64,000 bases of DNA from Rhodoferax sp. OV413 (GTDB lineage: Bacteria > Pseudomonadota > Gammaproteobacteria > Burkholderiales > Burkholderiaceae_C): positions 124,001 to 188,000 of the forward strand of contig NZ_FNJA01000003.1 of assembly GCF_900104385.1 (NCBI RefSeq). Direction: 5' to 3'. The stretch's first letter is position 1; each line of letters starts with the position of its first letter. The notes beneath the pieces were generated by a model. The model searched no databases, was not told the origin of the DNA, and saw only the letters and a list, made by a program, of their open reading frames with translations. Below, one piece after another: positions 1-7,855 of this stretch. Made by a program: the position numbers and the translations under genes.

Positions 1-871
1 CACGCTCGGGCAAATGGGCGCGCTGCTGCGGCGCAAAGGCGAAGCGGCAACCGAGCAGATCGGCCAACTGGGTCTCGGAACGCAGGGCGTAACCGAAGCC
101 GATGGCGTCGCAGTCCAGCGTGCGCTCCTGCCGGCCGTCATGCCAGACCACGGCCCGCACCCGGCCATGGCCGAGTACGCGCACAGGCCGCACACCGCTG
201 TGCAAGGCCACGCCGTGGGCACGCAGCCAGGCCACAAAATACAAGCCCTTGGCCAGCACCGCCGGCTGGGTCAGCATGGCAGGCAGTGCAGCCAGCTGGT
301 CGCTGAAATGCGCGGTATCCAGTACCGCCGCCACCTCCACACCGGCCTTCGCATACTGGTAGGCCACCAGGTACAGCAAAGGACCAGTGCCCATGAAGAC
401 CACGCGCTGGCCGATCGCACAGCCCTGGTATTTGAGCGCCACTTGCGCACCGCCCAAGGCGTAGACGCCGGGCAGGGTCCAGCCGGGAATCGGCAGCACG
501 CGGTCGGTCGCGCCGGTGGCCACGATCAGTTGCTGGTAAGGCAGGCTTTGCGTGGTTTGCGTGGGCCCGTGCAACACATCCAGCAGGCCGCCCTGGGCGT
601 TCCAGACCAGGCTGTCGGGACGGTAGTCGATCTGGTTTTGCAAACTGTCGAAGGCGCTGTGCACGGCCTGGGCACGTGCGGCTTCAAAGCCGTACAGGGT
701 CTGCGCCGCGCGCTGGAAGTGCGCGGGTGGCCGGCGGTAGATTTGGCCACCGACGCGCGGGGCTTCGTCCAGTACGAGCGGGCGTACGCCATGCGCTACC
801 AGGGTCTGGGCGGCCCGCACGCCGGCCGGGCCGGCGCCGACGACCACGGGCTGTAACGGGCTTTTCGTCAT
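1..871 (-). CDS. FAD-dependent oxidoreductase, HcnB/opine-oxidase alpha-like (partial, C-terminus off the left edge)
   Basis: The frame is open from an ATG at 871 to the window edge, so the C-terminal part is missing. The N-terminus reads MTKSPLQPVVVGAGPAG, a Rossmann dinucleotide-binding motif (GxGPAG) preceded by beta-strand residues. A second nucleotide-binding stretch (VVFMGTGPL) follows a conserved PIPGWTLPGV-like segment. This layout is typical of the alpha subunit of heteromeric FAD dehydrogenases (hydrogen cyanide synthase HcnB, octopine/nopaline oxidase, D-hydroxyproline dehydrogenase). Its ATG overlaps the stop of the [2Fe-2S] gene (ATGA at 868-871), so the two are co-translated. 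A third FAD subunit may lie beyond the edge. The substrate is unknown; an amino acid, imino acid or opine fits the polyamine/opine-type importer in the same operon. Confidence 0.8.
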   Translation of the reverse strand, partial: MTKSPLQPVVVGAGPAGVRAAQTLVAHGVRPLVLDEAPRVGGQIYRRPPAHFQRAAQTLYGFEAARAQAVHSAFDSLQNQIDYRPDSLVWNAQGGLLDVLHGPTQTTQSLPYQQLIVATGATDRVLPIPGWTLPGVYALGGAQVALKYQGCAIGQRVVFMGTGPLLYLVAYQYAKAGVEVAAVLDTAHFSDQLAALPAMLTQPAVLAKGLYFVAWLRAHGVALHSGVRPVRVLGHGRVRAVVWHDGRQERTLDCDAIGFGYALRSETQLADLLGCRFAFAPQQRAHLPER

Positions 872-1167
872 GCCGATACTCCGCCAGTGCACACATCCAT
901 ACCCGCAGTAACAAAGGTCGAGCAGGCGCGGAAGCGCTCACCATTCGCCGCCTGGACCCAGCAGTCCTGGCAGGCGCCCATCATGCAGAAGCCGGCACGC
1001 GGCTCAAAGCTGAATTCGTTGCGGCGCAGCTGCCCGCAATGGGTCAGCACGGCGGTCAACACGGTATCGCCCTCCAGCGCGCTGGCGGCTTGTCCATCCA
1101 AGGTAAATGGCACGGCGGCGCGGTCAGACTCCGCGACGCGGTGCAACAGGGGTTGCCAGGTAACCAT
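868..1167 (-). CDS. (2Fe-2S)-binding subunit of a heteromeric dehydrogenase (HcnA/opine oxidase small-subunit type)
   Basis: This 99-residue protein has the cysteine pattern of a ferredoxin-like [2Fe-2S] domain: C61-x4-C66-x2-C69 with C82 as the fourth ligand. The fold begins with a short beta segment (PFTLDGQ). Small stand-alone subunits like this pair with an HcnB-type FAD subunit and pass electrons from amine or opine oxidation toward the respiratory chain. Its stop overlaps the start of the FAD subunit by four bases and it follows the permease gene by two bases, so it belongs to a tight minus-strand operon (ATPase, permease, permease, Fe-S, FAD). The substrate cannot be read from sequence. 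Confidence 0.82.
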   Translation of the reverse strand: MVTWQPLLHRVAESDRAAVPFTLDGQAASALEGDTVLTAVLTHCGQLRRNEFSFEPRAGFCMMGACQDCWVQAANGERFRACSTFVTAGMDVCTGGVSA

Positions 1168-1169
1168 GT

Positions 1170-1961
1170 TCAGCGCCCCACCAACACACGGTCCAGGCCA
1201 TAGACCCGGTCCAATACGATCATGGCGCAGGCCGTCACGGCCACCATCAAGGCCGACACCGCCGCCATCAGCGGGTCGATCGACTCGGTGGCATACATGT
1301 ACATGCGCACAGGCAAGGTCACCGTGCTCGGCGAGGTCACGAAGATCGACATGGTGACTTCGTCAAAGCTGTTGATGAAGGCCAGCAGCCAGCCACCGGT
1401 CACGCCGGGCAAAATCATCGGCAAGGTGATGCGTCCAAACACCTGGGCCTGGCTCGCGCCCAGCGACAACGCGGCCTGCTCGGCGCTGCGGTCAAAGCCC
1501 ACCAGCGCCGCCACCACCAGGCGCAAGGTATAGGGCGTGACGATCAGCGCATGGGCGAACACCAGCCAGCCAAAGCTGCCGCCCCCGCCCACCAAGGCAA
1601 ACAGGCGCAGCAGGGCCACGCCCAGCACCAGGTGCGGAATGATCAAGGGCGACAGGAACAGGCCGTTCAAAAAGCCGCGCCCCGGGAAGTTGTAGCGGGT
1701 GATCGCCATGCCCGCAGGCACGGCCAGCAGCGTGGCCAGCGTCGCCGATGCCAGGGCCAGCCACAGGCTGTTCCAGAACGACTGCATGAAGTCGGGGTGG
1801 GCAAACACCGCGCGGAACCAGCGCAGCGAGAACTCGGTGGTCGGCAGGCTGAGCGTGTTCTCGGGCGTGAACGCCACCACGCAGACCACCAGCAGAGGCG
1901 CGAGCATGAAAAGGATGACCAGGGCGTTGAACGCCAGGGCGAGAGGGCCGTTTTTACGCAT
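1170..1961 (-). CDS. ABC transporter permease, PotC-like
   Basis: This is a 263-residue inner-membrane permease with about six hydrophobic segments. The cytoplasmic EAA loop is visible as EQAALSLGASQAQVFGRI followed by LP and PG; this loop docks on the ATPase. The length and the N-terminal LALAFNALVILFMLAPLLVV helix match the PotC/PotI branch (spermidine/putrescine and related opine or amino acid importers). It lies 5 bp after the companion permease and 2 bp before the Fe-S subunit gene. With its partners it would import the substrate oxidised by the downstream dehydrogenase. No periplasmic binding protein gene is visible in this part of the operon, so it may lie past the left edge. Confidence 0.88.
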   Translation of the reverse strand: MRKNGPLALAFNALVILFMLAPLLVVCVVAFTPENTLSLPTTEFSLRWFRAVFAHPDFMQSFWNSLWLALASATLATLLAVPAGMAITRYNFPGRGFLNGLFLSPLIIPHLVLGVALLRLFALVGGGGSFGWLVFAHALIVTPYTLRLVVAALVGFDRSAEQAALSLGASQAQVFGRITLPMILPGVTGGWLLAFINSFDEVTMSIFVTSPSTVTLPVRMYMYATESIDPLMAAVSALMVAVTACAMIVLDRVYGLDRVLVGR

Positions 1962-1966
1962 GCTGC

Positions 1967-2815
1967 TTACCCCAGTGACTTTTTATAGCGGCCTTCGACC
2001 AGCCGGTTGTAGCTGAGCATGACCACCAGGTTCGCCACCAGCAGGATGAGTGCGATGGCCGCGCCCAGCGGCCAGTTCAGCTCGTGCAGGTACTCGTCGT
2101 AGACCACGGTGGCCACCATCTTCAGCCGCCGCCCGCCCAGCAGGCCGGGGATGGCGAAGGAGCTGGCAGCCAGGCCGAAGACGATCAGGCTGCCCGACAA
2201 GATGCCGGGCATGACCTGCGGCAGCACGATGCGGCGCAAGGTGGTGAAAGGTGTGGCCTGCAGCGACAGCGCAGCGTTTTCCACGCCGGGATCCAGCTTC
2301 TGCAGCGAGGTCCAGACCGGGATCACCATGAAGGGCAGCATCACATGCACCAGGGCCACCACCACCGCGATCTCGGTGTACAGCATCTTGACCGGCCCCA
2401 GGCCCAACAGCTTGAGGGTGCCGTTGACCAGGCCCTCGGGCCCGAGCAGCATGCTCCAGCCAAAGGCCCGCACCACCACCGACACCAGCAGCGGCGCCAG
2501 CACCACCAGCAACAGCACCGAGCGCCAGGGGTTACCCATGCGGCTGAGGATGTAGGCCTCCGGCGCACCCACCGCCACGCAGATCAACGTGACCAGGCCG
2601 GAGATCCAGAAGGTGCGCCAGAAGATGCCGTAGTAATAGTCGTCGGTGAACACATGGACGTAGTGCTCCAGCGTGAACTCGCCGGCCTTGACGCCGGTGG
2701 CCGGATCAAAGGCATTGAAGGACAGCACGGCGGTCAGCCCCAGCGGAACCAGCAGCAGCGCGGCAAACAGAAGCAGGGCGGGGCCGGACAGCCACCAGGG
2801 CGTGGCCTTGCTCAT
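1967..2815 (-). CDS. ABC transporter permease, PotB-like
   Basis: This 282-residue inner-membrane permease starts with MSKATPWWLSGPALLLF. I chose the ATG at 2815 because it overlaps the stop of the ATPase gene (ATGA), the usual translational coupling; an open frame further upstream only shadows the ATPase gene. The EAA loop reads ENAALSLQATPFTTLRRI, then LP and PG. The order ATPase, PotB-like, PotC-like is standard for type I polyamine/opine-family importers. It forms a heterodimer with the 1170-1961 permease. Confidence 0.87.
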   Translation of the reverse strand: MSKATPWWLSGPALLLFAALLLVPLGLTAVLSFNAFDPATGVKAGEFTLEHYVHVFTDDYYYGIFWRTFWISGLVTLICVAVGAPEAYILSRMGNPWRSVLLLVVLAPLLVSVVVRAFGWSMLLGPEGLVNGTLKLLGLGPVKMLYTEIAVVVALVHVMLPFMVIPVWTSLQKLDPGVENAALSLQATPFTTLRRIVLPQVMPGILSGSLIVFGLAASSFAIPGLLGGRRLKMVATVVYDEYLHELNWPLGAAIALILLVANLVVMLSYNRLVEGRYKKSLG

Positions 2816-3894
2816 GCGGTCACCATGGATGGCAGCGCAGCCTCGTCGGCGGGCAGTAAGCGGGTGCAGTGCATCGGCCAGTCGATGCCAACGGCATGGC
2901 CTTCGTCCAGCGCCGGGCGGCCGTCGTTGGGGCTGAGCACCATCAGTTCGCCCACGGCCGTGGTCAGCGCATACAGCCACTGGCTGCCCAGGAAGAAGCG
3001 CTCGCGCACCGTGCCATCCAGTCGGCCGCGGCCCACATCTACCAACTGCAGCTTCTCCGGCCGTACGCTGAGCAGCACGGCCACACCGGGGCGGAAGCCC
3101 ACATCGTCCACATCCACCACGATGGCCCCCAGATCCACCCGGGCCTGCGCGCCACCGGCCACCAAGCGCCCGGTCAGCAGATTGGCCTTGCCGACGAAGG
3201 TGGAGATGAAGCGGGTGCTCGGATGCTCGTAGACGCGGTGCGGGTGGTCGATCTGGGTGGCGCGGCCGCCCTCCATCACCACCACGCGGTCGCTGATGGA
3301 CATGGCCTCGCTCTGGTCGTGCGTGACCATCACCGTGGTAGTGCCGACCTTGCGCTGGATCTTGCGCAGCTCAAACTGCATTTCCTCGCGCAGCTTGGCG
3401 TCCAGATTCGACAGGGGTTCGTCCAGCAACAGCACCGGCGGCTCGATCACCAGGGCGCGGGCCAGGGCCACCCGCTGGCGCTGGCCGCCCGAGAGCTCAC
3501 GCGGGTAGCGGCTGGCGTGGGCTTCAAGGTGCACCAGGGCCAACGCCTCCTTAACACGTTCGAGGCGCTCGGCCTTGGGCATCTTGCGCATCTCCAGGCC
3601 GAAGCTCACGTTGTCTGCCACCGTCATGTGCGGAAACAGTGCGTAGGTCTGGAACACGATGCCCAGGCCGCGGGTGTTGGCCTTGGCGTGGGTGATGTCA
3701 CGGCCGTCCAGCTCGATGCGCCCGTTGCTCACGGCCTCGAAGCCCGCGACCATTTGCAAGGTGGTGGTCTTGCCGCAGCCCGAGGGGCCGAGCAGGGACA
3801 CGAACTCGCCCTTTTCCACCGTGAGGTTCATGGCCGATACCGCACAGGTGCTGCCGTAGAACTTGGTTACGTTGCTGAGTTGAAGGAATGACAT
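2812..3894 (-). CDS. ABC transporter ATP-binding protein, PotA/FbpC-like
   Basis: This 360-residue ATPase has Walker A GPSGCGKT (36-43), signature LSGGQ (134-138) and Walker B VLLLDEP (154-160), then a C-terminal regulatory TOBE-like region (about 240-350), as in PotA and FbpC. It is the first gene of the minus-strand operon and faces the divergent IclR gene across 258 bp that carry two palindromes. It would energise the two permeases that follow. The polyamine/opine assignment rests on family resemblance and operon content, not on a known substrate. Confidence 0.9.
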   Translation of the reverse strand: MSFLQLSNVTKFYGSTCAVSAMNLTVEKGEFVSLLGPSGCGKTTTLQMVAGFEAVSNGRIELDGRDITHAKANTRGLGIVFQTYALFPHMTVADNVSFGLEMRKMPKAERLERVKEALALVHLEAHASRYPRELSGGQRQRVALARALVIEPPVLLLDEPLSNLDAKLREEMQFELRKIQRKVGTTTVMVTHDQSEAMSISDRVVVMEGGRATQIDHPHRVYEHPSTRFISTFVGKANLLTGRLVAGGAQARVDLGAIVVDVDDVGFRPGVAVLLSVRPEKLQLVDVGRGRLDGTVRERFFLGSQWLYALTTAVGELMVLSPNDGRPALDEGHAVGIDWPMHCTRLLPADEAALPSMVTA

Positions 3895-4062
3895 ACGCGG
3901 GCCTTTCTTCTCGGTTCACAAGGAGCCGGGGCCTTGCGGAGCCCCGCTGAACGCCAGATCTGCGGACTGGCGCACCCGGGTGGTGCGACCAGCCATTCGC
4001 TTCGGATTGTTTGGCAATATCAATTCACTCTATTGCAATAAGCAAACCAACTTTCAGCGGGT

Positions 4063-4109
4063 ATTCCATTAATCAGAATTTTTCTTCAATTTATTCCATT
4101 TAATGGAAT
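4063..4109. promoter_or_regulatory. Candidate IclR operators: two related palindromes in the divergent promoter region
   Basis: A perfect 7-3-7 inverted repeat, ATTCCATTTAATGGAAT, lies at 4093-4109. A degenerate relative, ATTCCATTAATCAGAAT, lies at 4063-4079, 30 bp away, close to three helical turns. The surrounding region (about 4000-4150) is markedly AT-rich. Both sit between the IclR gene and the ABC/dehydrogenase operon, where IclR-family proteins usually bind. Binding by this regulator is inferred. Confidence 0.5.
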
Positions 4110-4152
4110 ATTTAAGATAAGCTCACAGAAAATTATTCCGCAGGAGAGTGCT

Positions 4153-4995
4153 ATGGAAACCCCTTCAACCGCCACTGGCGGGGTGCCGCGGGTCTTTGCC
4201 GTCATCCGGGCGCTGACGGCAGTGCAGGCCGAAGGCGGGCGCGTCACCCAATTGGCGCGCGCCGTGGGGCTGACGCAGGCCACCACGCACCGTTTGCTGC
4301 AGTCGCTGGTGGCAGAAGGCATGGTCGAGCAGGACGAACGCAGCAAGCTGTACCGGCTCAGCATCGACTTCTTTGCGCTGGCCGCGCATGCCGGCAACCC
4401 CGGCGACCTGCGCACGCTGTGCCGCCCGGTGCTGCTGCGCCTGTGCGCCAGCCTGGGCGACAGCATCTTTCTGCTGGCCCGCAGCGGCTTTGACGCGGTC
4501 TGCCTGGACCGCAGCGAAGGCCCGTTCCCGATCCGCTCGTTCACCGGCGACGTGGGCGGCCGCATCGCCCTGGGCGTGGGCCAGGGCGCGCTGGCCATCC
4601 TGGCATTTCTGCCCGAAGCCGAGCGCGAAGAGGTGATCCGTTTCAACCTGTCGCGGGTGCGCGAGTACGGCGTGTACGACGAGGTGTATCTGCGTACCGA
4701 GATCGAGCGCGTACGCCAGCTCGGCTATGCGGGCCGCAATACCGGCTTGCTAGAAGGCATGGCCGGCGTGGCCGTGCCGATCTGCGACCGCGAAGGCCGC
4801 GCCGTGGCGGCCCTGAGCGTGGGCACGATCGCCGACCGCCTGAACGCCGACCGCATGCCCACCGTGGTCGAGCTGCTGAAGCGCGAAGCCGCCAGCATCA
4901 GCCCCAAAATCCACCCCTTCGATGCCAGCCTGCGCCGGCCCGCACAGAGTTTGACCGGCTCGTCCACGGGGCAAAAAATCCCCGCACCGGGCTGA
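4153..4995 (+). CDS. IclR family transcriptional regulator
   Basis: This 280-residue protein has an N-terminal winged helix (about 12-65, with GRVTQLARAVGLTQATTHRL) and a C-terminal IclR effector-binding domain (about 80-255). A good ribosome site (CAGGAG, 6 bases before ATG) supports the start. It is divergent from the importer/dehydrogenase operon, which it probably controls in response to the imported compound or a breakdown product. It may also control itself through the 4063-4109 palindromes. IclR proteins can repress or activate, and the sequence does not tell which. Confidence 0.9.
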   Translation: METPSTATGGVPRVFAVIRALTAVQAEGGRVTQLARAVGLTQATTHRLLQSLVAEGMVEQDERSKLYRLSIDFFALAAHAGNPGDLRTLCRPVLLRLCASLGDSIFLLARSGFDAVCLDRSEGPFPIRSFTGDVGGRIALGVGQGALAILAFLPEAEREEVIRFNLSRVREYGVYDEVYLRTEIERVRQLGYAGRNTGLLEGMAGVAVPICDREGRAVAALSVGTIADRLNADRMPTVVELLKREAASISPKIHPFDASLRRPAQSLTGSSTGQKIPAPG

Positions 4996-5134
4996 GCGCC
5001 TGGCCCCGCCGCGCAAATAAATGTAAAACTGGTCGGCATGCCCCAGCGGGCGGGCGTTGCGCAGCCTGGCGCTGTGCGGCCCGCAGCTTGGCAGCGCCTA
5101 CACTCTTTCGACTTACTGCCACCGGAACACACCC

Positions 5135-5614
5135 ATGAACTTGTTGAAACTCACGCCCATCGCCGTGTGCCTGGCCGCATCCGCCCTGCTGTTTTCTGCC
5201 ACCGCTGGCGCCCAAACAGCAGCTCCGGCAGCCCCAGCCGCAGCAGCAGCCACGCCCGAAATTACCGCCAAAAAGGCCGAAGGCCAGCTCGCCGCAGCCG
5301 CCTGGCTGACCATGCTGGACCAGGGCAACTGGGGTGGCGCCTACGAGGCCTCCAGCCAGATCTTCCGCAACATGGTGCAGATCGGCCAGTGGATGGACAG
5401 CATTCCCAGCGTGCGCAAACCCTTCGGCGGCTACCAAAGCCGCACCGCCTCCGACGTGGTCTACAAAACCACGCTGCCCGGCCGGCCCGATGGCGAATAT
5501 GTGACGGCCATTTTCCAGACCGACTTCACCGAGAAAAAAGGCGTGGAAGAACTCGTCACCACCGTGCGTGAAGCCGATGGAAAATGGCGGGTGATCGGCT
5601 ACGCGCCGCGCTAA
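5135..5614 (+). CDS. DUF4019-like exported protein
   Basis: This 159-residue product begins with a clear signal peptide (MNLLKLTPIAVCLAASALLF, cleavage near AGA-QT). A low-complexity Ala/Pro linker follows (about 28-45), then a domain with AAAAWLTMLDQGNWGGAYE and a C-terminal GKWRVIGYAPR. That arrangement matches DUF4019 proteins, small periplasmic or surface proteins of unknown role. I chose the ATG at 5135 over an upstream in-frame one at 5057 because only this start places the signal peptide at the N-terminus. The glutathione S-transferase gene starts 16 bp after its stop, so the two may be co-transcribed. Confidence 0.75.
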   Translation: MNLLKLTPIAVCLAASALLFSATAGAQTAAPAAPAAAAATPEITAKKAEGQLAAAAWLTMLDQGNWGGAYEASSQIFRNMVQIGQWMDSIPSVRKPFGGYQSRTASDVVYKTTLPGRPDGEYVTAIFQTDFTEKKGVEELVTTVREADGKWRVIGYAPR

Positions 5615-5630
5615 ACAGCTGCCCACCACC

Positions 5631-6254
5631 ATGCTGCAGCTGCTGGGCAAATCGCCCTCCATCAACGTCCGCAAAGTGCTGTGGCTGTGCGCTGAGATGG
5701 AGCTGCCGTACGCGCAGCAGGAATGGGGCACGGGCTTCCAATCCACCGATACGCCCGAGTTCCGCGCTCTGAACCCGAACGCCATGGTGCCCGTCATCCG
5801 CGATGGCGACTTTGTGCTGTGGGAGTCGAACGCCATCTGCCGCTACCTGGCCACACAACACGGGCGCACCGACCTGCTGCCGACCGCGCCGCAGCTGCGG
5901 GCCCTGGTCGAGCAGTGGATGGATTGGCAGGCCAGCGAGCTGAACAACGCCTGGCGCTACGCGTTCATGGCCTTGGTGCGGCACAGCCCGGCCCATACCG
6001 ACCCGGCAGCGATTGCCGCCAGCACGCAGAGTTGGAACCGCCACATGCAGATGCTCGAAGGCCAGCTGCAGAAAACCGGCGCTTATGCGACCGGCGCCGA
6101 CTTCACACTGGCCGACATCGTGCTCGGCCTGTCTACCCACCGCTGGTGCATGGCCCCGATCGATCGGCCCGAGCTGCCCGCGGTGCATACCTATTACGAC
6201 CGCCTGAGCCTGCGCCCCGGCTTCCGCCTGCATGGCCGCAACGGCACACCCTGA
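5631..6254 (+). CDS. Glutathione S-transferase family protein
   Basis: The 207-residue protein has an N-terminal thioredoxin-fold domain (1-80, with the VPVI cis-proline segment and the ESNAICRYLA glutathione gamma-glutamyl site) and a C-terminal helical domain with the N-capping motif region (GADFTLADIVLGL). It is a typical cytoplasmic bacterial GST, probably of the theta/beta-like branch, for conjugation or dehalogenation-type chemistry. The next gene, for an FmdB protein, starts 12 bp downstream. The electrophile is not predictable. Confidence 0.88.
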   Translation: MLQLLGKSPSINVRKVLWLCAEMELPYAQQEWGTGFQSTDTPEFRALNPNAMVPVIRDGDFVLWESNAICRYLATQHGRTDLLPTAPQLRALVEQWMDWQASELNNAWRYAFMALVRHSPAHTDPAAIAASTQSWNRHMQMLEGQLQKTGAYATGADFTLADIVLGLSTHRWCMAPIDRPELPAVHTYYDRLSLRPGFRLHGRNGTP

Positions 6255-6266
6255 GAAGCCCTACCC

Positions 6267-6491
6267 ATGCCCACCTACGACTACGACTGCACTGCCTGCG
6301 GCAGCTTTGAAGCCTTTCGCAGCCTGGGCCAGCGCAACGAGCCGCTGAACTGCCCGGGCTGTGGCCTGGTTGCAGCCCGGCTCCTGACACTCAGCAGCGC
6401 CGAACCCCGCCGGGCCACCAGCGCCCATGCGCAAAGCGTGGAGAGCAACTACAAGCGCCTGAGCCACCGGGCGGGCTGCGCCTGCTGCTAG
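6267..6491 (+). CDS. FmdB family zinc-ribbon protein
   Basis: The 74-residue protein opens with MPTYDYDCTACGSFEAF, the hallmark of the FmdB/CxxC_CxxC family. Two CxxC pairs (C8/C11 and C29/C32) form a zinc ribbon, and the C-terminus ends in another cysteine cluster (CACC). Family members were named for a proposed role in formamidase/amidase expression, but most have no proven function. It follows the GST gene closely and is convergent with the ZIP transporter gene. Confidence 0.85.
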   Translation: MPTYDYDCTACGSFEAFRSLGQRNEPLNCPGCGLVAARLLTLSSAEPRRATSAHAQSVESNYKRLSHRAGCACC

Positions 6492-6513
6492 TACCGGCGC
6501 CCTTCCCGCCTCT

Positions 6514-7332
6514 TTAATGCCCGTGGGCCAGGCCGCTGACCAGGGTCACCAGGCCAATCCCCAGCAGCAGCCAGGCGATCTGGGCGGCGGTTTCACGTGC
6601 GCTCAAGCGCTTTTGCAGCTGGGGAATCAGATCCGCCAGTGCCACATAAATAAAGCTGCTGGAAGCCACCACCAGAAAGTACGGCAGCCAGTCGTGCAGC
6701 ATGTCGACCAGCGCATAGCCCACCATGCCGCCCAGGGCGGTTACCGCGCCGGCCAATGACACCTTGACCAGGGCCGCCCGGCGGTTGCTGGAGCTGCCGC
6801 GCAGCACCACCAGATCGCCCATGTGGTGCGGCACCTCGTGCACCAGCACCGCCAGCGCTGCCACAAAGCCCAAGCGCATGTCGGCAATAAAGGCCGATGC
6901 AATCAGGATGCCGTCGCCAAAGGCGTGCACGCTGTCGCCGGTCAACACCGCCCAGCTACCGCCCTGGCGCGGCCCATGGGCGTGGCCATGGTGATGGTGT
7001 TCGTGGTCATGCCCGGCATGCGCATCGGCGTGCGTATCGGCCTGTGGCCCCTGGTGGTGCTCGTGGCCGTGGTGCCAGAGCTCGGCCTTGTCGAGCAGGA
7101 AAAAGAACACCAGCCCGACCAGCAAGGTGCCAAACAGTTCCTGGGCGCTGGACTGGCTTTCAAAAGCCTCGGGCAGCAGGTGCATGAAGGCGGTGGCCAG
7201 CAAGGCGCCGGCAGCCAGACTCAGCATGTGCTGGGTGTACCGCGCCAGAATCCCGAAACTCAGCATGGCAGCCACCCAGACGCTGCCGATACCGGCGCAC
7301 AGCGTGCCCAGCAATATTGCTACCAAAGTCAT
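6514..7332 (-). CDS. ZIP family metal (zinc/iron) transporter
   Basis: This 272-residue inner-membrane protein has eight hydrophobic segments. A long histidine-rich cytoplasmic loop at about 87-119 is typical of ZIP proteins and binds metals. The transport-site motifs are present: HAFGDG in helix 4 (136-141) and HEVPHHMGD in helix 5 (165-173). It should import Zn2+ or a related divalent cation. Its first codons (MTLVAI) are encoded by a copy of the ~60 bp dispersed repeat, so the present start may have been supplied by the repeat. The next in-frame Met is residue 23, inside the first helix. Confidence 0.9.
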   Translation of the reverse strand: MTLVAILLGTLCAGIGSVWVAAMLSFGILARYTQHMLSLAAGALLATAFMHLLPEAFESQSSAQELFGTLLVGLVFFFLLDKAELWHHGHEHHQGPQADTHADAHAGHDHEHHHHGHAHGPRQGGSWAVLTGDSVHAFGDGILIASAFIADMRLGFVAALAVLVHEVPHHMGDLVVLRGSSSNRRAALVKVSLAGAVTALGGMVGYALVDMLHDWLPYFLVVASSSFIYVALADLIPQLQKRLSARETAAQIAWLLLGIGLVTLVSGLAHGH

Positions 7333-7380
7333 AGCTACTTACGCCCGCCAAATATACGCGGAGTGGTTGAAAAGTTATAA
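7314..7380 (-). repeat. Dispersed ~60 bp repeat, copy 1, covering the start of the ZIP gene
   Basis: On the plus strand it reads TTGCTACCAAAGTCATAGCT then ACTTACGCC...GCGGAG...AAAAGTTAT. This matches the scheme seen in the other copies: GCTAT-n5-8-ATAGCTG-n3-GCGC-n8-12-GCGC-n3-AGGC then an A/T-rich end. The ZIP start codon at 7332 lies inside the core. Confidence 0.65.
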
Positions 7381-7435
7381 AGAATGAACCGACCTTAGCG
7401 ACCCCGCCAACAGGGCGCCAGAAGGTATTGATCTT

Positions 7436-7705
7436 AGAACGTGTTCAAGGTCTTTTCGGGGCCGCGCAGGTATCTTTTCGGGATGCTCTGCTAGGCGCAA
7501 AACCCAAGCCAAGGCTGATGCCTTGGCTGGTTTTGTAACGACGCAGAGCGCCCGAAAAGGTGCCTGCCCTTCGGGTTGGGGTGAAATCGGGCGATTTGTC
7601 TGCCGTAGCCCTTGCATGGGCAGGGAGCCCATGCTGCGGTCTCCGACAACCAACTCATCCCGATTGCACCCCAACGCGGCCCCGAAAAGACCTTGAACAC
7701 GTTCT
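7436..7705 (+). mobile_element. 270 bp MITE-like element, copy 1 (31 bp terminal inverted repeats)
   Basis: The ends are perfect 31 bp inverted repeats beginning AGAACGTGTTCAAGGTCTTT. A second copy (38188-38457) has exactly the same length and the opposite orientation, with about nine mismatches (~97% identity). The interior holds further nested palindromes: an arm at about 7470-7560 with inner stem AGCCAAGGC/GCCTTGGCT (7507-7528), and an arm at 7575-7675 (17 bp stem, one mismatch) with inner stem GCATGGGC/GCCCATGC. The motif CTTTTCGGG occurs four times, two per strand. It has no credible gene. The flanks are TT/TA here and TA/TA at copy 2, loosely compatible with TA-targeting (IS630/Tc1-like) movement. 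The mobilising transposase is not in the window. Confidence 0.8.
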
Positions 7706-7855
7706 TAACCCCGCCTCGCCCGCCGCGGCACCGTGTGCATTGCCGGCAATAAGCTCTGCGGAACTGCTCACAGCGGCTGCAGGCGCTGCTAGACTTTACA
7801 AAACAACCCGCTACACACGGGGCCTTGCAGCCTTTACACATGATGGGCTTAGCGA

